Assembly: GCF_000262465.1 (NCBI RefSeq)
Contig: NZ_CM001489.1
Location: forward strand, 3,113,675-3,171,284
DNA length: 57,610 bases
Direction of reading: 5' to 3'
Source of the DNA: Frankia sp. QA3
GTDB taxonomy: Bacteria; Actinomycetota; Actinomycetes; Frankiales; Frankiaceae
Part shown: piece by piece, positions 53,289-57,610 of the stretch
Numbering within the stretch: position 1 is the first letter of the stretch
Layout: each line of letters opens with the position of its first letter
Notes under the pieces: model-generated
The model's input: the letters and a program-made list of their open reading frames with translations, nothing else
The model's database searches: none
What the model was told of the DNA's origin: nothing
Translations under genes and position numbers: made by a program

Positions 53289-53653
53289 GCGCCGGCGTAC
53301 CCGTTCTTCCCGGTCGTGACCTGCCGCCGCAGCCGTTCGGGGCCGGCTGGCCCGCGTACTGGCGCCAGGATGCGGCCTGCCGTGACGGTGATCCGGACGC
53401 GTTCTTCCCGCCGGACGGCCGCAACACCAAGGCCCGGGCTGCCGCCGAGACGCGCGCCCGCAAGATCTGCTCCGACTGCCCGGTGCAGCGTCCCTGCCTG
53501 GCCACCGCGATCTTCCGACAGGAGGAGCACGGAGTGTGGGGTGGGTTGACCTCGGACGAGCGCGCCTCCGTCGTCCCCCGCGGCCGCCTGAGCGCCGACG
53601 ACGCGCTGGTGTTCGCCGACCGCCTGCTGCTGTCGGTCTCGGTCGCGAGCTGA
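53285..53653 (+). CDS. WhiB-family [4Fe-4S] transcriptional regulator
   Basis: A 122-residue Wbl protein. The four cluster-ligating Cys are Cys32 (WRQDAACRDGD), Cys62, Cys65 and Cys71 (ICSDCPVQRPCL). The GVWGGLT turn follows and then a short basic tail (SVVPRGRLSADD). Wbl proteins act with the sigma factor in development and redox response. The spacing and turn fit WhiB1/WhiB2-like members; the exact class is not determined. The ATG at 53285 overlaps the upstream ORF. Confidence 0.95.
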   Translation: MSAGVPVLPGRDLPPQPFGAGWPAYWRQDAACRDGDPDAFFPPDGRNTKARAAAETRARKICSDCPVQRPCLATAIFRQEEHGVWGGLTSDERASVVPRGRLSADDALVFADRLLLSVSVAS

Positions 53654-53666
53654 TCACCTAGACAGC

Positions 53667-53711
53667 ACGGCGAACGGCCCGTCCCTCGCCCGGGGCCGGG
53701 CCGTTCGCCGT
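53667..53711 (+). terminator. Strong hairpin terminator after whiB
   Basis: ACGGCGAACGGCCCG (53667-53681) and CGGGCCGTTCGCCGT (53697-53711) form a perfect 15-bp stem with a 15-nt loop, 14 bp after the whiB stop. No T-tract, as usual in this group. Confidence 0.8.
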
Positions 53712-53879
53712 CCCGGGGCCCGGGGCACCAGCTCCGCCACGGCCGTCCCTCGGGATGGCCGGCTCCCCACTGACAGACGTCCCATGGGGGATGGACGACA
53801 TCCCCATTGACGGACACGGCCCGCTCTGGGCAGGCTACGGCTGGTACATTTCTGCATTTCGGAACCGCTCGACGCGGTC

Positions 53880-54029
53880 ATGCGCTGGAATGCGGGTGAG
53901 CCCATGTTTTCCACGATCCGGATGCGGGACGTGCCGCCGACCGTGATCGCACCCACCGGCCTGGGCCGCCATGTGCCGCCGGCCGGCCGTTCACGTGGCG
54001 GTATCCGGTCACTTGGCGGTATCCGGTGA
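53880..54029 (+). CDS. Possible small ORF coupled to sixA
   Basis: A 49-codon frame opening at ATG 53880 reads MRWNAGEPMFSTIRMRDVPP then TVIAPTGLGRHVP and ends in a TGA that overlaps the GTG start of the sixA-type gene (GTGA). Codon use is GC3-rich. A 13-bp direct repeat GGCGGTATCCGGT near its end encodes GGIR twice. Unrecognised; the overlap is the main support. No good ribosome-binding site was seen. Confidence 0.35.
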   Translation: MRWNAGEPMFSTIRMRDVPPTVIAPTGLGRHVPPAGRSRGGIRSLGGIR

Positions 54030-54568
54030 GGCCGCCCCGTCGCCTGCTGCTGCTGCGCCACGCCAAGTCCGACTGGGCCGACGGATCCATCCCGGACATC
54101 GACCGGCCACTGTCCGACGCCGGGCGCCGCGGCTGCCGGCTCATCGCCCGCCACCTCGCCGACGACGGGCTTGCCCCGGACCTCATCCTGTGCTCGGCGG
54201 CCCTGCGGACCAGGCAGACCGTCGAGGGCATCGCCCAGGCGCTGCCGGCGCGCGTGCCGGTGCTGGTCGAGGATCGGCTCTACCTGGCGGAGGCGCAGGC
54301 CCTGCTGGAACGGCTGCACGAGGTCGACGACGGGGTGCCGAGCGTCCTGCTCGTGGGGCACAATCCCGGCATGCACACGCTCGCCGTGGCCCTGCTCTCC
54401 CCCGGCGAACGCTTCCGGATCCCCACCTTCCCGACCGCCGCGCTCGCCGTCGAGGACCTGGCCGTGTCGCGGTGGGCCGAGCTCGGTCAGGACTCGACCC
54501 GGCTCGTCTCGTTCGTCACTCCCCGCATGCTGCGCGAGGGAGCCGAACCCCCGGCCGCGTCGAGCTGA
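54026..54568 (+). CDS. sixA: SixA-type phosphohistidine phosphatase
   Basis: A 180-residue histidine-phosphatase-superfamily protein. The catalytic His is in LLLLRHAKSDWADG; the second conserved His is in VLLVGHNPGMHTLA. Also IDRPLSDAGRRGCRLI and CSAALRTRQTVEGIAQ. Removes phosphate from phosphohistidine, or from a small substrate. GTG start at 54026; the upstream short frame overlaps it by 4 bp. Convergent with the small membrane-protein gene. Confidence 0.92.
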   Translation: MRPPRRLLLLRHAKSDWADGSIPDIDRPLSDAGRRGCRLIARHLADDGLAPDLILCSAALRTRQTVEGIAQALPARVPVLVEDRLYLAEAQALLERLHEVDDGVPSVLLVGHNPGMHTLAVALLSPGERFRIPTFPTAALAVEDLAVSRWAELGQDSTRLVSFVTPRMLREGAEPPAASS

Positions 54569-54668
54569 GCGCGGGGCCGACCCCAGGCCGGGCGGGCTTA
54601 AGCGCCTACCCGGCGTGGGCCGGGGCCCGCGAGCCGCGAGGGCTCGGCTGGCCGCCTACTCGGCACGC

Positions 54669-54863
54669 TCAGTACGCCTGCTCCATGATCCGGGAGGCCA
54701 GGGCGATGACGCTGCCGCCGACCAGCAGCACAGCGGTGACGATCCACAGCGGCACCGAGGCGAAGATGAGCGCGAAGCACCCGATCACGAAGCCCGCGAT
54801 CAGCAGCAGCACCGCGAGCCACGAACCCGTGTTGGCCTTGTGGTGACCGGTCTCACTCGCCAC
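54669..54863 (-). CDS. Small two-helix membrane protein, HGxxPAAW-like
   Basis: A 64-residue protein with two membrane helices (WLAVLLLIAGFVIGCFALIF and LWIVTAVLLVGGSVIALASR) preceded by HHKANTGSW, which resembles the HGxTPAAW start of a small actinobacterial membrane family. The GTG at 54863 has AGGAG five bases upstream; ATG 54884 has none. Function unknown. Confidence 0.75.
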   Translation of the reverse strand: MASETGHHKANTGSWLAVLLLIAGFVIGCFALIFASVPLWIVTAVLLVGGSVIALASRIMEQAY

Positions 54864-55083
54864 GTCCACTCCTGTCCCTGTCATCCCATCCGCCTGCCGG
54901 CGGTGCGATGCACCTCGTTCCCGCTGCGAGACTACCTGCGAACACCGATGTCGGATGCCCGGGGCCGATGTGCATTCGCCCCTTCTTCCGACCCGTCCGC
55001 ATGGGCGGGTCGGCAGGGTGATACCCGGACCCCACCGGGTCGTTCGGCCCACCGTCCGGGGTCCGTCCGGGGTCCGTCCAGGC

Positions 55084-56604
55084 TCAGATGAACCCGGCGA
55101 TCCGGCGCAGATCGACGAGCTGATCGTCGAGCCAGCGCCGGACGTCGTGGGTGCGGACCTGTTCGGCGGCGGCGGCGAGCCGGCGGTGGCGTTCCTCCAT
55201 CGGCATCGTCAGCGCCGTGTACAGGGCGTCCGCCATCTGCTGGACGTCGAACGGCTGGAGGGTCACCGCGAACTCGCCGAGCTCCTCGTGGGCGCCGGCC
55301 ATCTCGGACAGGGCCAGCACGCCGCCGCGGCGGTTGACCACCGCCACCTCCTTCGCGACGAGGTTCATCCCGTCGGCGATCGCGTTGACGATCAGCACGT
55401 CGCAGATCGAGTAGGCCGCCACGGCCAGCGGGAAGTCCTCCACCATCCGCAGGTCGATCGGCTGGCGGCCCTCCTTGGTGTGCCGGGCGTTGATCTCGGC
55501 GACGAGGGCACCGATGAGCGCGATGTAGTCGGCGTACTCCGGGACGTCGGTGCGGCTGGGCTGCAGCAGGGCGAGGAAGCTGACCTTGCCGACCAGCTCG
55601 GGATGCTGGTCGAGCAACGTCCCGAAGGCGAGGAAGCCCCGCACGACGTTCTTGCTCGGGTCGGTGCGGTCGACGCGCAGGATGAGCTGGCGATCGTCGT
55701 CGAGGAAGATGTAGCGCAGCATCGCGATGTGGGCCGCGACCTCCTCGGACGCCTGGGTGGCGTCGAGCGCGGCCGCATCGACCGAGATCGGGTAGTAGCG
55801 GGCGCGGACCACCCGGTCCCCGACCGTGACGGTGAGCTGCTCCAGATCGGCGGGCAGGCCGAGCAGCTCCTGGGCGCACAGGACGAAGTTGCGGGCGTAG
55901 CGGCGGGTGTGGAAGCCGACGACGTCGCTGCCGAGCAGCCCGCGCAGCAGCCGCTCCCGGATGTCGCCGGGCAGGATGCGCCACTCGTCCGGGCCCGGCC
56001 AGGGGATGTGCACGAAGTGGGTGAGCACGACGTCCGGGCACTGCTCGCGCACCCAGTCGGCGACCAGATAGAAGTGGTAGTCCTGCAGCAGGACGAGGGC
56101 CTTGCCCCCGCGGGCGCGCACCTCGTCGACCACCGCGTCGGCGTAGGCGCGGTTGACCGCCGCATACCCGTTCTCGAAGGCGTCGTGCTCCGACCGGGTG
56201 AGCACCGGCGCGAGCGAGCGGCCGTAGAGGCCGTGCTGGATGAACCAGAGGATCGGATTGGACCACACGCTGTAGAAGTCGGCGTAGGCGGTCGGGTCGG
56301 TGACGACGAGGCGGACCCGGATCGCCGGGCCGTCCGGCTCGCCCTCCACCACGTGGGGCTGGGGATGGGTCTGGACGAGGATGGAGCTGCCCGCGCTCTC
56401 CGCCGCGACGGCGGCGTCCTCCTCGCCGGCGGCGCCACAGACCCAGACGGCGTCGTCGAGGTGTTCGGCGAGTCCGGACAGGGCTGAGACGAGGCCGCCC
56501 GCGCCCCGCTGGACGGTGCGACCGGCGGCGTCCCGGTCGAAGCTGATAGGACCGCGATTGGACAGGAGTACGAGAGGCAGGTCGAGGGGGATGAAGTCCG
56601 ACAC
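55084..56604 (-). CDS. otsA: Alpha,alpha-trehalose-phosphate synthase
   Basis: A 506-residue GT20 glycosyltransferase that joins UDP- or GDP-glucose and glucose-6-phosphate to form trehalose-6-phosphate. Seen: VLLSNRGPISF, GGLVSALSGL, VWSNPILWFIQHG, VLLQDYHFYLVADWVREQ, HFVHIPWPGPDEWRILP, VDRTDPSKNVVRGF and DGMNLVAKEVAVVNRRGGVL. All the expected substrate-binding blocks are present. GTG start at 56604 with GGAGG about 10 bases upstream. No otsB is adjacent. Trehalose is a stress and storage sugar in spores and vesicles. Confidence 0.95.
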   Translation of the reverse strand: MSDFIPLDLPLVLLSNRGPISFDRDAAGRTVQRGAGGLVSALSGLAEHLDDAVWVCGAAGEEDAAVAAESAGSSILVQTHPQPHVVEGEPDGPAIRVRLVVTDPTAYADFYSVWSNPILWFIQHGLYGRSLAPVLTRSEHDAFENGYAAVNRAYADAVVDEVRARGGKALVLLQDYHFYLVADWVREQCPDVVLTHFVHIPWPGPDEWRILPGDIRERLLRGLLGSDVVGFHTRRYARNFVLCAQELLGLPADLEQLTVTVGDRVVRARYYPISVDAAALDATQASEEVAAHIAMLRYIFLDDDRQLILRVDRTDPSKNVVRGFLAFGTLLDQHPELVGKVSFLALLQPSRTDVPEYADYIALIGALVAEINARHTKEGRQPIDLRMVEDFPLAVAAYSICDVLIVNAIADGMNLVAKEVAVVNRRGGVLALSEMAGAHEELGEFAVTLQPFDVQQMADALYTALTMPMEERHRRLAAAAEQVRTHDVRRWLDDQLVDLRRIAGFI

Positions 56605-56876
56605 GGCGGATGCAGCCTCCTGATCACGGGCGGTACTCGGCGTCCGGTGCCGCTGATCACTCGGGCGCCCGGGCGCACGGGGACAATCCGGACTGTAGTG
56701 AGCCCCGCTTTCGGATGCACCGCGTTGCAGGGCGCCTGAAGCGTTGTTACCCAGACCTTCATCTGGTCACTGTTGCCACCGGCGCGATATCCGTCCGTTA
56801 CAGGCACTCCCCACCATTGTGGAGATTCGGCCGCCCGCGGCGACGCCAGGTGTGCCGACGATCACGAAGGGTGGAG

Positions 56877-57140
56877 CTACAGGCCGTCCCGGTAGTCCCG
56901 GACCTCCTGCACCGCCGAGCCCAGGGACGCAAGCGACATCTGCAATGTGTCGCGCGTCTCGACGAGTGCGCTCGTGAGCTGTTCGACGGCGCGATGCTCA
57001 CTGCCGTCGGTCGCCGCGATCACCATCGCCTGCGCCTCCTCGATCATGCTCAGCGCGCCCTCGAGCTGGCCGGCGACCTCCTCGGTGCGCCGAAACGCCT
57101 CGTCGAGCTGCGCCTTGACGTCGGCGATCGTGCCTGACAC
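56877..57140 (-). CDS. Small helical (coiled-coil) protein
   Basis: An 87-residue acidic, predominantly helical protein (VKAQLDEAFRRTEEVAGQLE, SALVETRDTLQMSLASLGSA) with heptad-like spacing. No family recognised. GTG start with GATGAGG upstream. It follows the membrane-protein gene by six bases, so they form an operon. Confidence 0.65.
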   Translation of the reverse strand: MSGTIADVKAQLDEAFRRTEEVAGQLEGALSMIEEAQAMVIAATDGSEHRAVEQLTSALVETRDTLQMSLASLGSAVQEVRDYRDGL

Positions 57141-57146
57141 CCGTCC

Positions 57147-57610
57147 TCATCCCTTCCTGGAACCACCGGCCCGCGAGCCGGACGCCGATGCCTGCTCGGT
57201 CCCCGAGCCGAGTCCGAGGCCGAACCGGGCCGCGGCCGCGAGCGCGAGCAGCGCGCCGGCCACGTCGACCGGCGCCATCGGCGCGAGCCGGAACGTGGCG
57301 AGCACCGCCACCGCGGCGGCACCCGCTCCCAGAATGCCTGCCCGGAACACGACCTTGACCCCACCTTCGGGGCCGGCCGCCACGGCCACCAACGCGGCCG
57401 CGATCACCGCCGCGCCGACGATGCAGGGCATCCCGGGCGCCTCGGTGAAGACCCGCAACACCCCCACGAGCACGAGGCTGAGCAGGCAGGCGAGCGCGGT
57501 CATCAGCCCGGCGGAGGCCGACCCGGCCGCCTTGGTGACCGCCCGCAGCTCGGCGGCCTTGCTCATCGCGTCCAGGCACAGGTCGTAGGCCTGGCGGGGG
57601 GCGGTGCGCG
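57147..57610 (-). CDS. Predicted membrane protein, cut by the window edge
   Basis: The frame is still open at the right end of the window. The ATG at 57566 is preceded in frame by codons for RQAYDLCLDA, which look coding, so the start probably lies outside. Four membrane helices are predicted: GLMTALACLLSLVLVGVLRV, CIVGAAVIAAALVAVAAGP, GILGAGAAAVAVLATF and VDVAGALLALAAAARFGLG. A basic Ser/Gly-rich tail follows. Function unknown. Confidence 0.6.
   Translation of the reverse strand, partial: RTAPRQAYDLCLDAMSKAAELRAVTKAAGSASAGLMTALACLLSLVLVGVLRVFTEAPGMPCIVGAAVIAAALVAVAAGPEGGVKVVFRAGILGAGAAAVAVLATFRLAPMAPVDVAGALLALAAAARFGLGLGSGTEQASASGSRAGGSRKG

Noticed and set aside
53712..53880. Hairpin GGGGATG-GACGA-CATCCCC (about 53787-53806) considered as a terminator or operator
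   Set aside because: Short stem, downstream of a much stronger terminator, and no gene end or start nearby.

Overview
The window is GC-rich DNA (high GC at third codon positions almost throughout) from an actinomycete. A WhiB regulator, F420-type and DevR/DevS-type genes, many GTG starts, TIR/NB-ARC/TPR gene clusters and several disordered Pro/Ala/Gly-rich linkers suggest Frankia or a close relative; that assignment is inference. I saw no rRNA, tRNA or CRISPR array.

Layout. 1-5.9 kb: divergent cobalamin genes (cobG, cut by the window edge, and cobN behind a probable cobalamin riboswitch), then an atypical OmpR-type regulator. 5.9-11 kb: small redox/regulator units (MerR plus aldo/keto reductase; FAD monooxygenase; LLM oxidoreductase divergent from a TetR gene, with twin operator-like sites). 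11-23.3 kb, all on the minus strand: six genes that form the most striking block. They are a double-TIR protein, a degenerate NB-ARC plus TIR protein, a stand-alone TIR protein (FxsC-like), a large ParA-like/TIR-like/NB-ARC/TPR protein of the kind found in FxSxx-COOH peptide systems, an unrecognised protein with an internal duplication, and a HExxH protein of the putative peptide beta-hydroxylase type. Several junctions overlap, so it reads as one operon. No radical-SAM maturase or FxSxx precursor peptide is visible. A small HTH protein, a TerD protein, a DsbA-like protein and a membrane-anchored WD40 protein follow.

27-36 kb: DUF1232, metallophosphoesterase plus phosphopantetheinyl transferase, purU, an arginine-deiminase-like protein lacking the catalytic Cys, an internally deleted TnpB element, and a WYL regulator coupled to a DUF456 membrane protein that appears to start at ATA. 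36-39 kb: PNPOx-like protein, methyltransferase, a mosaic of gene fragments (WD40 tail fused to a GNAT domain), TetR. 39.5-47.5 kb: a FolD paralogue without the catalytic Lys, GGDEF protein, bioA, rhomboid protease, MFS exporter, low-complexity protein. 48-51 kb: convergent DevR/DevS-like two-component pair with related inverted repeats near the kinase gene. 51-54 kb: a cysteine dioxygenase-rhodanese operon preceded by a Cys-containing leader ORF, and a whiB gene preceded by an overlapping Cys-rich leader ORF; together these suggest cysteine-responsive control. 54-57.6 kb: SixA phosphatase, small membrane protein, trehalose-6-phosphate synthase, and two small genes at the right edge.

All starts, domains and motifs were read by eye. 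Family names rest on motif recognition, not on searches.
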